Source: Paracoccus spongiarum (GTDB taxonomy: Bacteria > Pseudomonadota > Alphaproteobacteria > Rhodobacterales > Rhodobacteraceae). From it: a stretch of 64,000 nucleotides of DNA. Positions 1 through 9,260 of this stretch are shown in pieces. The notes below the pieces were generated by a model. That model made no database searches. It was not told the origin of the DNA and saw only the letters and a program-made list of their open reading frames with translations. Made by a program: the position numbers and the translations under genes. The DNA lies in assembly GCF_030732095.1 (NCBI RefSeq), contig NZ_JAVAMQ010000006.1:124001-188000 (forward strand). The letters are read 5' to 3'. Positions within the stretch are counted from its first letter, which is position 1, and every line of letters begins with the position of its first letter.

Positions 1-127
1 CGCGCTGTTCGAGGCCGGCCGGCTCGCCCCGGTCGCGGGCCACGGCCTGCCGCTGGAACGGATCGCCGAAGGCTATGGCCTGCTGCGCGACCGCAAGGCG
101 GTCGGCAAGGTCGTGATATCCTTGTGA
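1..127 (+). CDS. C-terminal end of a medium-chain (quinone oxidoreductase-type) dehydrogenase, partial
   Basis: Only the last 41 codons are present, read from base 2 to the TGA at 125-127. The peptide has the pattern LPLERIAEGYGLLRDRKAVG followed by KVVISL. This is the usual C-terminal strand of zinc-independent NADPH:quinone reductase-type medium-chain dehydrogenases: an 'ahr.le.g...GKvvl' ending. The catalytic and NAD(P)-binding parts lie outside the window, so the substrate cannot be judged. It is followed by a 108-base gap and then the Bax-inhibitor-like gene on the same strand. Confidence 0.55.
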   Translation, partial: ALFEAGRLAPVAGHGLPLERIAEGYGLLRDRKAVGKVVISL

Positions 128-235
128 ACGGGCGCATTTGACGCGTCTTCGGCATTGAAACCGCGGCCATGCCTGCCAATATGGACCACATATCGCGGGG
201 CAAGACCCCGGGACCGCCTCACAGGGGAGACATCG

Positions 236-982
236 ATGGCAGACTACAACACCTACCGCACCGCGCAGGGCGTCGGCACCCGCAGCGCGGTGATCGATGA
301 GGGCTTGCGGGCCTACATGAACAAGGTTTATGGGCTGATGGCGGTTGGCATGGGTGTCACTGCCGTCGCGGCTTACGGGATCAGCACCGCCGCGGTCGAT
401 GCCAGCGGCCAGTTGACCCAGCTGGGGACGGCGATCTACGCCTCGCCCCTGAAATGGGTGATCATGTTCGCGCCGCTTCTGGTGGTCTTCGCCTTCGGCG
501 CGGCGATGAACCGTCTGTCGGTGCAGGGCGCGACGATGCTGTTCTACGGCTTCGCGGCGCTGATGGGGCTGTCGATCAGCTCGATCTTCCTGGTCTACAC
601 GCCGTTCTCGATCGTGCAGACCTTCCTGGTGACGGCAATCGCCTTCGCGGGCCTGTCGCTGTGGGGCTACACGACCAAGAAGGACATCTCGGGCTGGGGC
701 AGCTTTCTGATCATGGGGGTGATCGGCCTGATCGTCGCCTCGATCGTCAACATCTTCCTCGCCTCGTCGGCGATGCAGTTCGCGATCTCGATCCTGGGCG
801 TGCTGATCTTCGCCGGCCTGACCGCCTATGACACGCAGAACATCAAGAACACCTATCTGCGCCTCGCCGGTACGGATCGTGATTTCCTGGGCAAGACCGC
901 CATCATGGGCGCGCTGCAGCTGTACCTGGACTTCCTGAACCTGTTCATGTTCCTGCTGCAGTTCATGGGCAATCGCGAATAA
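236..982 (+). CDS. Bax inhibitor-1/YccA family membrane protein
   Basis: A 248-residue, very hydrophobic protein with about seven predicted membrane segments after a short polar N-terminus (MADYNTYRTAQG). The family signature of a near C-terminal 'aYDTQNIKN' stretch followed by 'GALQLYLDFLNLF' is present, as in bacterial YccA/YbhL-type Bax inhibitor-1 proteins of the inner membrane. Bacterial members are thought to act as pH-sensitive Ca2+ leak channels or FtsH-modulating proteins; the role here is not shown. The start at 236 is chosen because AGGGGAGA lies 6-13 bases upstream; a longer in-frame reading from 155 has no such site and adds a polar tail unlike the family. It is a single gene closed by a strong terminator. 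Confidence 0.9.
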   Translation: MADYNTYRTAQGVGTRSAVIDEGLRAYMNKVYGLMAVGMGVTAVAAYGISTAAVDASGQLTQLGTAIYASPLKWVIMFAPLLVVFAFGAAMNRLSVQGATMLFYGFAALMGLSISSIFLVYTPFSIVQTFLVTAIAFAGLSLWGYTTKKDISGWGSFLIMGVIGLIVASIVNIFLASSAMQFAISILGVLIFAGLTAYDTQNIKNTYLRLAGTDRDFLGKTAIMGALQLYLDFLNLFMFLLQFMGNRE

Positions 983-1015
983 TCGCGACCACCCCGGAGA
1001 TCGCGACAGTCATCG

Positions 1016-1043
1016 AAGGCCGGGCCGCTGCGCCCGGCCTTTT
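1016..1043 (+). terminator. Intrinsic terminator after the Bax-inhibitor-like gene
   Basis: A perfect 10-bp stem (AAGGCCGGGC, 1016-1025, with GCCCGGCCTT, 1032-1041) with a 6-base loop, running into TTTT. It sits 33 bases after the stop codon. Confidence 0.85.
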
Positions 1044-1649
1044 GCGGTCGATATTGCTGCTTGCGGCCCCCTGCGAGGCTTCGCGGTGCCGTTTTCGGTC
1101 CACGGTCTTCGGTCTCTGTTCCCTGAAACCAGGGGCATCTCTCGATGCCAGCCATCCTGTCGCTGCTCAGCCTTCTTGCTGGGGGAGCGACAGTCGGCTT
1201 TGCTGTCAGAGCCGTGGTCGGGCCCCTCGGAAGGTTGAGCATGCTGGGAAAAGCCATTCCGGCTTTCCTGGGCTGGAGCACAACGGGCGTCGCCTTGAAG
1301 GCTGTCGGTGAGCGCACGATCATGTGCCCCGAACCATGGTGGCGGATGGACGGTCTTCGACGGCGTCGGCGCCCGAAGGGCAGAAGACTGGAAGGCCTCC
1401 TCACCGGACTGCCGGCTGTGCGGGGATGGCTGGCAGTCCAGGCGCCACCCTGCTCTCTACTTCCCCCGGCGAGTCGCTTGCACAGAGGCTGCAGCACAGG
1501 ATGCTCGGGCTCACGCCGTCGGAATACCTGAGCCGGTCCGATAAGGACCACAGCGGAAACAGACTCGACGGCTGATCGAGGACAAGCCGGGGGGGCAGGT
1601 CAATGCTCGGAACCGCAGAAATGATCACGGTCGGCTTCGACCGATCACG
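1044..1649. other. Gene-poor patch of decayed, probably mobile-element-derived DNA
   Basis: About 600 bases with no convincing gene. GC content is visibly lower than in neighbouring genes (about 63% in sampled 60-base lines). Short overlapping readings exist in several frames, the longest being 128 codons at 1145, but none has a good ribosome site, family resemblance or consistent codon use. One frame near 1490-1550 reads QRLQHRMLGLTPSEYLSR. This recalls the C-terminal tail of IS481-type DDE transposases ('ARRLktL.GLTPyEyic'), so a decayed insertion sequence is possible. Confidence 0.4.
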
Positions 1650-2169
1650 GTAAATCCCGCTCATGGATGCGCCCGCGTGCCAGCCGGAGGCGGATCGCGG
1701 GCGTTTTCTTGTCGGCGCCGGGCGCGCACCGGCGCAAGCGCGACGGCGGGGTCCTGTGGGGCGGGGCTTGACGAGCGAGGTCGGTGCGGGGGGTATGAGG
1801 TCTTCGAGGCGGGACCTGGGTGTTCCCCTCGAGGACGGCCCGGAGGGTTTCGGCGATGTCGTCGATGGGGTCCGCGCCCGGCAGCTTGCGGGGGGCGACG
1901 AGCGACGCGAGCATGGCCCGGGTCTCGGCGCCGATGTCGTGTGCGGCGAAGAACGCGTTCTTCCGGCTCAGCGCGATCGGGCGGATCCGGCGCTCGACCG
2001 GGCTGGTGTCGCCCTCGAGGGTGCCCTGTTCCAGGAGGCGGATCAGGCCCGGCCAGCGCGCGAGGGCATGGCGGCCATCCTTGGCGACTTGGGACGTCTG
2101 CGGGATGTGCGACAGCCGGGTTTCCAGCCAGGGAGCTGAGCGCGGCGATGATCGGGGCGGCGCGTCCAC
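1650..2169 (-). pseudogene. IS66-family transposase (TnpC) 3' remnant
   Basis: The minus strand reads the C-terminal third of an IS66 TnpC: a PWLETRLSHIPQTS segment, HALARWPGLIRLLEQG, then DTSPVERRIRPIALSRKN followed by FFAAHDIGAETRAMLASL. These match the conserved C-terminal block of that family (N/SPVER.iRPvalgRKN). The N-terminal two thirds, including the zinc finger and first catalytic acids, are missing. The reading continues past the normal end into low-complexity sequence, so the gene is truncated and degenerate. Base 1650 begins GTAA reading inward, the usual tip of IS66 inverted repeats, and may mark the surviving element end. The other end, TnpA and TnpB are absent. Confidence 0.75.
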
Positions 2170-2221
2170 GTCCGGCTGCGAGGCGGTCGGCCGGGGCGCC
2201 TCCGCGTCCGGGCGGGCCGCG

Positions 2222-2250
2222 TGGACAAGCCCCGCCGCGCCGCCTATAAG
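2222..2250 (+). promoter_or_regulatory. Sigma-70-type promoter of ppaC
   Basis: TGGACA (2222-2227) and TATAAG (2245-2250) are separated by exactly 17 bases, 33 bases upstream of the ppaC start. Each box is one base from the consensus. The promoter lies directly beside the IS66 remnant. Confidence 0.6.
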
Positions 2251-2282
2251 GCCCGCGACTTCAGACCCCGCAGAGGTGCATC

Positions 2283-3200
2283 ATGATCAAGGTTTTCGGC
2301 CACATTGCCCCAGACACCGACTCGACCGGCTCGCCCGTCATCTGGGCCTGGTATCTGAACGAGGTCCGCAAGACGCCCGCCAAGGCCGTCCTGCAGGGCG
2401 AACCGAACACCGAGGCGGCCTGGATGCTGCGCCGCTGGAATCTCGAGACGCCCGAGATCATCGCGGACGTGGCAGCCGGCGACCGTTGCGTGATCGTCGA
2501 CACCAACAACCCCGGCGAACTGCCCGCCAGCATCAACGATGCCGAGGTGATCGAGATCATCGACCACCACATGCTGGCCGGCGGCGTCAAGACCCGCGCG
2601 CCCATCAACATCACGATCCGACCGCTGGCCTGCACCGCGACGGTCATGCATGACCTGATCGGTGACGACATGGCCCGCGCCCCCGAAGGCATCAAGGGCG
2701 CGATGCTGACCTGCATCCTGTCGGACACGCTGGAATTCCGCAGCCCGACCACCACCCCCCATGACCGCGCCGTGGCCGAGAAGCTGGCCGCCGACCTGGG
2801 CGTCAACATCACCGATTTCGCCGCCGAGATGTTCGCCGCGAAATCGGATGTCAGCGCCTTCGCCGATGATGCGCTGCTGCGCATGGACAGCAAGGAGTAC
2901 GAATTGGGCGGCAAGCAGCTGCGCGTCTCGGTGCTGGAAACCACCGCGCCGCAGGTGCTGCTGGACCGCAAGGATGCGCTGATGGCCGCGATGCCCGCCG
3001 TGGCCGCCGCCGACGGCGCCGATCAGGTTCTGCTGTTCATCGTCGACATCCTTCGGGAACAGGCGACGCTGCTGGTGCCGAACGATTTCGTCCGCCAGGT
3101 GGCCGAGAAAAGCTTTGGCGTCAGCGTCACCGGAGACAGCGTGGTGCTGCCCGGCGTGATGAGCCGCAAGAAGCAGATCATCCCCGTCCTGGCCGTCTGA
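2283..3200 (+). CDS. ppaC: Manganese-dependent inorganic pyrophosphatase (family II)
   Basis: 305 residues, normal for the family. It hydrolyses inorganic pyrophosphate to two phosphates in the cytoplasm, pulling biosynthetic reactions forward. The DHH-phosphoesterase signatures are visible: GHIAPDTDS (residues 6-14, metal ligands H7, D11, D13), VDTN (72-75), DHH (94-96), and the C-terminal substrate-binding SRKKQ (294-298). AGAGGTG just upstream serves as ribosome site. The TGA stop overlaps the ATG of the next gene by one base, so the two genes are probably translationally coupled. Family II enzymes are Mn/Co-dependent and unrelated to the more common family I Ppa. Confidence 0.95.
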   Translation: MIKVFGHIAPDTDSTGSPVIWAWYLNEVRKTPAKAVLQGEPNTEAAWMLRRWNLETPEIIADVAAGDRCVIVDTNNPGELPASINDAEVIEIIDHHMLAGGVKTRAPINITIRPLACTATVMHDLIGDDMARAPEGIKGAMLTCILSDTLEFRSPTTTPHDRAVAEKLAADLGVNITDFAAEMFAAKSDVSAFADDALLRMDSKEYELGGKQLRVSVLETTAPQVLLDRKDALMAAMPAVAAADGADQVLLFIVDILREQATLLVPNDFVRQVAEKSFGVSVTGDSVVLPGVMSRKKQIIPVLAV

Positions 3201-4069
3201 TGACCCGCATCATCGCGGCGCTGTCCGAGATCGGCACCCAGTACGACGCGCTGTTCTGCGACCTCTGGGGCTGTCTGCACAATGGCCGGCAGCCCTATGC
3301 CGCAGCGGTCGCCGCGCTGCGTGCCTATCGGGCGGCAGGCGGCAGGGTCGTGCTGATGACCAACGCGCCGCGCCCCAACGCCTATGTGATCGCCCAGCTT
3401 GACCGGATGGGCGTGCCGCGCGATGCTTGGGACATGGTCATCAGCTCGGGGGATGCGGCGCAGGACGCGATGTTCGCGGGCGCGGTCGGGCGCAAGGTCT
3501 GGCATATCGGCACCGAAAAGGACGACGGCTTCTTCACCGACATCCCGGCGGAATGGGCAGACGCGCCGGCGATCACCCGTGTCGATCTGGAGGCGGCCGA
3601 GGGGATCGTCGCCACCGGCCCCTTCGACGAGGCCAACGAAGCCCCCGAGGATTACCGCGCCCGGCTGATGCTGGCTCGCCAGCGCGGCCTGAAGATGCTG
3701 TGCGCCAACCCCGATGTCGTCGTGGACATGGGCGAGACCCGGATCTACTGCGCCGGTGCGCTGGCCGAGTTCTACGAGGATCTGGGCGGCGAGGCGCTGT
3801 ATTTCGGCAAGCCGCACCCGCCCATCTACGAACGCGCGCGGCGCCTGCTGGGGCTGGGCGATGGCGCGCGGGTGCTGGCGATCGGGGACGGCATCAACAC
3901 CGATGTGCGCGGCGCCTTGCAAGAGGGCATCGACTGCCTGTTCGTGACCGGCGGCCTTGCCGCCGAGGCCTTCGGCGCGGATTTCGAGAACCCCGATCCA
4001 GAATTGCTGCGCGAATGGCTGGCGATGCGCCAGATGGATCCCGAATTCAGCATCGGCCGCCTGCGCTAG
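3200..4069 (+). CDS. HAD-superfamily subfamily IIA phosphatase (TIGR01459-type)
   Basis: 289 residues. HAD motif I is FCDLWGCLHNG, with the 'DLWG' form typical of the TIGR01459 group in alphaproteobacteria. Motif II is the LMTNAPR threonine region. Motif III/IV is seen as FGKPHPPIYERA and GDGINTDVRGA near residue 230. The fold is that of p-nitrophenyl phosphatase/NagD-like cap-type C2 hydrolases, so a small phosphorylated metabolite is the likely substrate, but which one is unknown. It is coupled by a 1-base overlap to ppaC and followed by a strong terminator, so the two form one transcription unit. Confidence 0.85.
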   Translation: MTRIIAALSEIGTQYDALFCDLWGCLHNGRQPYAAAVAALRAYRAAGGRVVLMTNAPRPNAYVIAQLDRMGVPRDAWDMVISSGDAAQDAMFAGAVGRKVWHIGTEKDDGFFTDIPAEWADAPAITRVDLEAAEGIVATGPFDEANEAPEDYRARLMLARQRGLKMLCANPDVVVDMGETRIYCAGALAEFYEDLGGEALYFGKPHPPIYERARRLLGLGDGARVLAIGDGINTDVRGALQEGIDCLFVTGGLAAEAFGADFENPDPELLREWLAMRQMDPEFSIGRLR

Positions 4070-4094
4070 AGGCGTCACGCCCGACCCGATTCAG

Positions 4095-4122
4095 GCCCGC
4101 GCCGTCACTGGCGCGGGCTTTT
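4095..4122 (+). terminator. Intrinsic terminator of the ppaC-HAD unit
   Basis: A perfect 9-bp stem, GCCCGCGCC (4095-4103) with GGCGCGGGC (4110-4118), a 6-base loop and TTTT. It begins 26 bases after the HAD stop codon. Confidence 0.85.
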
Positions 4123-4144
4123 GCCTGCGCCGATCGGCGCAAGA

Positions 4145-4173
4145 TCATTACCGATCTGCAACATTATTATACT
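4145..4173 (+). promoter_or_regulatory. Putative promoter of the MaoC hydratase gene
   Basis: TATACT (4168-4173) lies in a locally AT-rich stretch between the terminator and the hydratase gene. A weak -35-like TCATTA (4145-4150) is 17 bases upstream. The 5' leader to the start codon would be about 90 bases and contains the palindrome at 4215-4231. Confidence 0.4.
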
Positions 4174-4214
4174 TTGGTGCAGGGTATGGGATCATTTATT
4201 GCGCAGAAGCCAAA

Positions 4215-4231
4215 ATGCTGCTATGCAGCAT
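4215..4231. promoter_or_regulatory. Palindrome ATGCTGC-N3-GCAGCAT, candidate PhaR operator
   Basis: A perfect 7-bp inverted repeat with a 3-base spacer (TAT) sits 39 bases before the hydratase start and downstream of the putative -10 box. It contains CTGC-N3-GCAG, the TGC-rich type of site known for PhaR, the polyhydroxybutyrate-responsive repressor of Paracoccus and Rhodobacter. The same two 7-base arms recur at 11657-11674 with a 4-base spacer. Assignment to PhaR is inference from motif and gene context. Confidence 0.5.
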
Positions 4232-4269
4232 GGTGCAACACGGACCCGGCCAAGCAGATGGATGACAGC

Positions 4270-4713
4270 ATGTTCGACAATCTTCCCCGCGGCACCATCG
4301 TCATCGAGGATCTGGAAGTCGGCATGACACGATACCTTCAGAAGCAGGTCACCGACCGTGATATCGAGCTGTTTGCCGAGGTCTCGACCGACCGCAACCC
4401 GGTGCATCTGGACGATGCCTATGCGCAGGACACCATCTTCGAGGGGCGGATCGCGCATGGCATGCTGACGGCCGGGCTGATCTCGGCGGTGATCGGCGAA
4501 CAGCTGCCAGGCCATGGCACGGTCTATCTGGGCCAGACGCTGAAATTCATGGCTCCGGTGCGCCCGGGCGACCTGGTGCGGGCCGAGGTCACGGTCGAGA
4601 CCATCGACCACGCCAGACGCCGGGTGACGCTTGCAACCCGCTGTCTGGTGGGCGATACGGTCGTGCTGAAAGGCGAGGCGGTCGTGCTGGCCCCAAGCCG
4701 CAAGTTCGACTGA
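4270..4713 (+). CDS. MaoC-family (R)-specific enoyl-CoA hydratase-like protein
   Basis: 147 residues from MFDNLPRG. The hot-dog-fold hydratase-2 motif is clear: FAEVSTDRNPVHLDDAYA (catalytic D and H of the D-x(4)-H motif), then RIAHGMLTAGLISAVIG and a VYLGQTLKFMAPVRPGD segment. Such proteins hydrate trans-2-enoyl-CoA to (R)-3-hydroxyacyl-CoA. PhaJ members feed polyhydroxyalkanoate synthesis. An in-frame ATG at 4258 would add four residues; 4270 matches the family start better, but neither has a strong ribosome site. The PhaR-like palindrome upstream supports a PhaJ-like role, but that is inference. Confidence 0.85.
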   Translation: MFDNLPRGTIVIEDLEVGMTRYLQKQVTDRDIELFAEVSTDRNPVHLDDAYAQDTIFEGRIAHGMLTAGLISAVIGEQLPGHGTVYLGQTLKFMAPVRPGDLVRAEVTVETIDHARRRVTLATRCLVGDTVVLKGEAVVLAPSRKFD

Positions 4714-4743
4714 CGGGGCGGCAATGTCCCGAATGGGGGCGCA

Positions 4744-5673
4744 TTGCAGATCCATCGCGACTGGAAAGGGCTGCCAGCCAGCGCACGCGGCGCCAGCGTG
4801 GCGATGGGCAATTTCGATGGCGTCCACCGTGGCCATCGCACGGTGATCGACGCGGCCCGGTCGTCCTGTGACGCGCCGCTTGGCATCGTTACCTTCGAGC
4901 CGCATCCCCGTGAATTCTTTGCCCCCGACGCACCGCCCTTCCGGCTGATGAATTCCGAGGCGCGGGCCAACCGGCTGTCCCGTCTGGGCGTCGAGCAGCT
5001 GTACGAGTTGCCTTTCGGCCCGGCCCTCGCCGGATTGTCGCCAGAGGCTTTCGCCCGCGAGGTGCTGGTCGAGGGCCTGGGCGTGCGCCATGTCACCGTC
5101 GGGCAGGATTTCTGCTTTGGCAACCGCCGCTCGGGCGATGTGCAGGACCTGGCGCGGCTGGGCCGCGAGATGGGCTTTGGCGTCACGGCGGTGCCGCTGG
5201 CCGGTGTCGGCGGGCAGGAATACAGCTCTACCGCGATCCGCGAGGCGCTGAGCGAAGGCCGCACCCGCGATGCCGAGCGGATGCTGGGCCATTGGCACCG
5301 GATCGAGGGCGAGGTCGTTCATGGCGAGAAGCGCGGCCGCGATCTTGGCTGGCCCACCGCCAACATGCGGATGGAGGGGCTGCACCTGCCGCGCCTCGGG
5401 GTCTATGCGGTGCTGGTCGATGTGCTGACCGGGCCCGATCGGCTGTCCTGCCTGGGCGTGGCCAGCCTGGGGGTGCGCCCGATGTTCGGCCGAAACGCGC
5501 CCAATCTGGAGGTGCATCTGTTCGATTTTTCGGGCGATCTCTATGGGCAGCACCTGTCGGTGGCGCTGGTCGAGTTCCTGCGCGACGAGGCGAAGTTCGA
5601 CAGCATCGGGGCGCTTGTCGACCAGATCGGTCGCGACGCCGACGAGGCCCGCGCGGTGCTGGCGGGCGCCTGA
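4744..5673 (+). CDS. ribF: Bifunctional riboflavin kinase/FAD synthetase
   Basis: 309 residues from a TTG start, with GGGGGCG about 5 bases upstream. It phosphorylates riboflavin to FMN and then adenylates FMN to FAD. The N-terminal FAD synthetase domain shows the nucleotidyltransferase motif GNFDGVHRGH (22-31), FEPHPREFF and the STAIR segment. The C-terminal flavokinase domain carries GRDLGWPTANM and LGVASLGVRPMFG. The stop overlaps the ATG of the YcgN gene by one base. No FMN riboswitch is visible in the 30-base gap upstream. Confidence 0.95.
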   Translation: MQIHRDWKGLPASARGASVAMGNFDGVHRGHRTVIDAARSSCDAPLGIVTFEPHPREFFAPDAPPFRLMNSEARANRLSRLGVEQLYELPFGPALAGLSPEAFAREVLVEGLGVRHVTVGQDFCFGNRRSGDVQDLARLGREMGFGVTAVPLAGVGGQEYSSTAIREALSEGRTRDAERMLGHWHRIEGEVVHGEKRGRDLGWPTANMRMEGLHLPRLGVYAVLVDVLTGPDRLSCLGVASLGVRPMFGRNAPNLEVHLFDFSGDLYGQHLSVALVEFLRDEAKFDSIGALVDQIGRDADEARAVLAGA

Positions 5674-6109
5674 TGCGCGAGGCGTTCTGGGAATTGCCCC
5701 TGGCGCAGCTGACCCGCGACGAGTGGGAGGCGCTGTGCGACGGCTGCGGCAAGTGCTGCCTGAACAAGATCGAATACGAGGATACGGGCGAGTTGGCCTT
5801 CACCCGCGTCGCCTGCAAGCTGCTGGACGGTGATGCCTGCCGCTGCGGCTCGTATGCGAACCGGCATGACTACGTCCCCGACTGCGTGGTGCTGACCCCG
5901 AAGAAGCTGAAGGACATCGCCTGGTGGCTGCCCGCCACCTGCGCCTATCGGCTGCGGCACGAGGGGCGGCCGCTTTACGCATGGCATCCGCTGCTGTCGG
6001 GCGATCCCGAATCCGTGCACCGCGCCGGCGTCAGCGTGCGCGGCTGGACGGTCAGCGAGGTCGAGATCCCCGAGGAGGACTGGGAAGACCACATCATCGA
6101 GGACCTGTC

Positions 6110-6113
<4 letters not shown>
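5673..6113 (+). CDS. YcgN family cysteine-cluster protein (UPF0260)
   Basis: 146 residues. Conserved cysteines occur in two clusters: LCDGCGKCCLNK (C22, C25, C28, C29) and ACKLLDGDACRCGSYANR with a later DYVPDCV. This matches the YcgN/UPF0260 family, assumed to bind zinc or an Fe-S cluster; its biochemical role is unknown. The start overlaps the ribF stop (TGATG) and the end overlaps the next GTG by 4 bases, so ribF, this gene and the aldolase form a coupled operon. Confidence 0.9.
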
Positions 6114-7143
<1,030 letters not shown>

Positions 7144-7147
<4 letters not shown>

Positions 7148-7620
7148 CGCGCGCCGCCCAGCGCCGCAAGCAGCAGGCGCAGCGCATGATCGACCGTGCG
7201 GGCGCGCACCGCGCCGCGGCCGATGGCGCCGAATTCCACCGTTTCCGTCCTGACCCCGGCGGCGTCGGCGATGCCGAAGCAGACCCGGCCCTCGGGCTTG
7301 TGTTCCGATCCGCCCGGCCCGGCGATGCCGGTCACGGCGATGGCGAGCGTCGCGGCCGATCGCGCCAGCGCGCCTGCCGCCATCTCGGCCGCGACCGTCT
7401 CGCTGACGGCGCCGTGGCGCGACAGGCTGTCCTCGGTCACGCCCAGCATCTGCTGCTTGGCGGCGTTGGAGTAGCTGACAAAGCCGCGGTCGAGCACATC
7501 GGACGATCCCGGAACCTCGGTCAGCGCGGCGGCGATCAGCCCGCCCGTGCAGCTTTCGGCGGTGGCGATCCGCGCACCGGCCGCGCGGGCGGTGTCAAGA
7601 ACCTGCGCCGCATGGCTCAC
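7144..7620 (-). CDS. cinA: CinA family protein (nicotinamide-nucleotide amidohydrolase domain, PncC-type)
   Basis: 158 residues, containing only the C-terminal CinA domain; the N-terminal MoCF-like half is absent, as in PncC proteins. Recognisable motifs are ATAESCTGGLIAAALT (catalytic Ser region), SYSNAAKQQMLGV and AVTGIAGPGGS. Such enzymes deamidate NMN to nicotinate mononucleotide in the pyridine-nucleotide salvage cycle. The GTG start at 7620 overlaps the pgpA stop by 4 bases, placing it last in the purL-ispDF-pgpA-cinA series. Confidence 0.9.
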
Positions 7621-8108
7621 ATCAGCACCAGATGGGCCAGGGCGGCAGCGAGAAGCGTGGCGATGCCAGCGAACAGCCCGGCCCACAGATCGTCCTTCAT
7701 CACTCCGTCGACGCCCCCCTCGCGGTCGGCGCGGCCCACCAGCCAGGGCTTCCAGATGTCGAAGAGGCGGAAGAAGGCAAAGGCGGCCAGCCAGCCAGGA
7801 TAGGGGAACACATCGGCGGACATGCCGGCGAAGAAGAAGGCCGCCGAGGGAAAGCACAGCGCCAGCCATTGCCCGGCCACCTCGTCGATGACGATCTCGC
7901 CGCGGTCGGGATCGGCCATGCCGGCGGTATAGCCGCGCACCGCCCAGAAACCCGCCAGCGTCACCGCCAGCGTGGCGATCGCCAGCAGCGGAAAATGCCC
8001 CACCCGGTGCAGCAGCACGCCCAAGGCGACCGCCACGGCCGAGCCCCAGGTGCCGGGGGCAGGGCGCAGCAGGCCCGCGCCGAACCAGATGCACAAGAGC
8101 CGCTGCAT
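7617..8108 (-). CDS. pgpA: Phosphatidylglycerophosphatase A
   Basis: 163 residues with several hydrophobic helices. It dephosphorylates phosphatidylglycerophosphate to phosphatidylglycerol in the inner membrane. The family pattern is visible: GAGLLRPAPGTWGS near the N-terminus, the acidic IVIDEVAGQW segment, PYPGWLAAFAFFRLFDIWKP, and the final GGVDGVMKDDLWAGL, which carries conserved acidic residues. The stop of ispDF is 3 bases upstream of this ATG and the downstream cinA overlaps it by 4 bases, so translation is coupled. Confidence 0.93.
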   Translation of the reverse strand: MQRLLCIWFGAGLLRPAPGTWGSAVAVALGVLLHRVGHFPLLAIATLAVTLAGFWAVRGYTAGMADPDRGEIVIDEVAGQWLALCFPSAAFFFAGMSADVFPYPGWLAAFAFFRLFDIWKPWLVGRADREGGVDGVMKDDLWAGLFAGIATLLAAALAHLVLM

Positions 8109-8111
8109 CGC

Positions 8112-9260
8112 CTATCCTTTCATGAGGGCGGCGGTGGCGAGGGCGGCGATGCCCTCGCGCCGGCCGGTGAAGCCAAGCCGTTCCGAGGTGGTCGCCTTGA
8201 CGCTGATGCGCGCCGCCTCGATGCCGGTGATCTCGGCCAGCCGTGCCTGCATGGCGGCGGCGTGGGGGCCGATCTTCGGCGCCTCGCAGACCAGTGTCAC
8301 ATCGAGATTGCCGAAGCCGAAGCCCCGTGCCCGCGCAAGGTCGGCGGCATGGCGCAGGAAGATCGCGCTGTCGGCGCCCTTCCATTGCGGGTCCGAGGGC
8401 GGAAAGTGCCGGCCGATATCGCCCGCCGCCAGCGCGCCGTAGATCGCGTCGGTCAGCGAATGCATCCCGACATCGGCATCGGAATGGCCCACAAGCCCGG
8501 CATCATGCGCGATCCTGACGCCGCACAGCCAGACATGATCGCCCGGCCCGAAGGCGTGAACGTCATAGCCATTGCCCAGACGGATATCCATGCCTGCCCC
8601 CAGAATGCGCCTTGCCCGCGTGAAATCGTCGGGAAAGGTGACCTTCAGATTGTCCTCGTCACCCGGCGTGATGGTCACCGCGATGCCGGCCTTGCAGGCC
8701 AGTTCCACATCATCCGCCGCGCCCTCGGGAAAGCGGCGATGCGCCTCGGCGATGTCCCGGCGCAGGAAACCCTGCGGGGTCTGCGCGCGATAGAGGGCGT
8801 CGCGGGGTGCGGTGCCGGCCACTTGGCCATCGGCGCCTCGCCACAGCGCATCGGTCACGGGCAGGGCCGGTGCTGCGGCGCGGGCGCCCAATTGCAGCGC
8901 CGCGATCACGCCGGCGATCACCCTGGCGCTGACCAGCGGGCGGGCGCCGTCATGGATCAGCACATGGCTGATGTCGCCGTCCTCCAGCGTGTCCAGCGCG
9001 GCGCGCACGCTGGCGGCGCGGGTGGCGCCGCCGGTGATGAGGGTGACGCGCCCGCCAAAGGCGGCCAGCGCAAGGCCCATGTCGTCGGGATGCACCACCA
9101 GGATGACGCGGGAAAAGCCGCTGAACGCCGCGACCGCGCGATCCAGCACCGTGCGGCCGGCAAGGTCGCCCCATTGCTTGGGGGTCTCGCCGCCCGCGCG
9201 CAGGCCGCGGCCCGCCGCCGTGATGATGGCGGCATAGCCCTGGGGCGCGATCACCGTCAT
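8112..9260 (-). CDS. ispDF: Bifunctional MEP-pathway enzyme IspD/IspF
   Basis: 382 residues combining two consecutive isoprenoid enzymes. The N-terminal IspD part (about 1-220) has the CTP-binding loop [16 protein letters not shown] and IHDGARPL. The C-terminal IspF part (about 225-382) has the zinc-ligand motif [24 protein letters not shown] and a [14 protein letters not shown] ending. Together they cytidylate MEP and later cyclise CDP-ME 2-phosphate. The fused form is common in alphaproteobacteria. The start overlaps the purL stop by 4 bases. Confidence 0.96.
   Translation of the reverse strand: MTVIAPQGYAAIITAAGRGLRAGGETPKQWGDLAGRTVLDRAVAAFSGFSRVILVVHPDDMGLALAAFGGRVTLITGGATRAASVRAALDTLEDGDISHVLIHDGARPLVSARVIAGVIAALQLGARAAAPALPVTDALWRGADGQVAGTAPRDALYRAQTPQGFLRRDIAEAHRRFPEGAADDVELACKAGIAVTITPGDEDNLKVTFPDDFTRARRILGAGMDIRLGNGYDVHAFGPGDHVWLCGVRIAHDAGLVGHSDADVGMHSLTDAIYGALAAGDIGRHFPPSDPQWKGADSAIFLRHAADLARARGFGFGNLDVTLVCEAPKIGPHAAAMQARLAEITGIEAARISVKATTSERLGFTGRREGIAALATAALMKG

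Noticed and set aside
1145..1531. A 128-codon frame starting with a hydrophobic segment (MPAILSLLSLLAGGATVG)
   Set aside because: It resembles a small holin-like start but the rest is Arg/Pro-rich, no ribosome site is present and no family is recognisable; kept only as part of the decayed patch.
4730..4744. FMN riboswitch before ribF
   Set aside because: Only 30 bases separate ribF from the hydratase gene and no conserved RFN element sequence is present.
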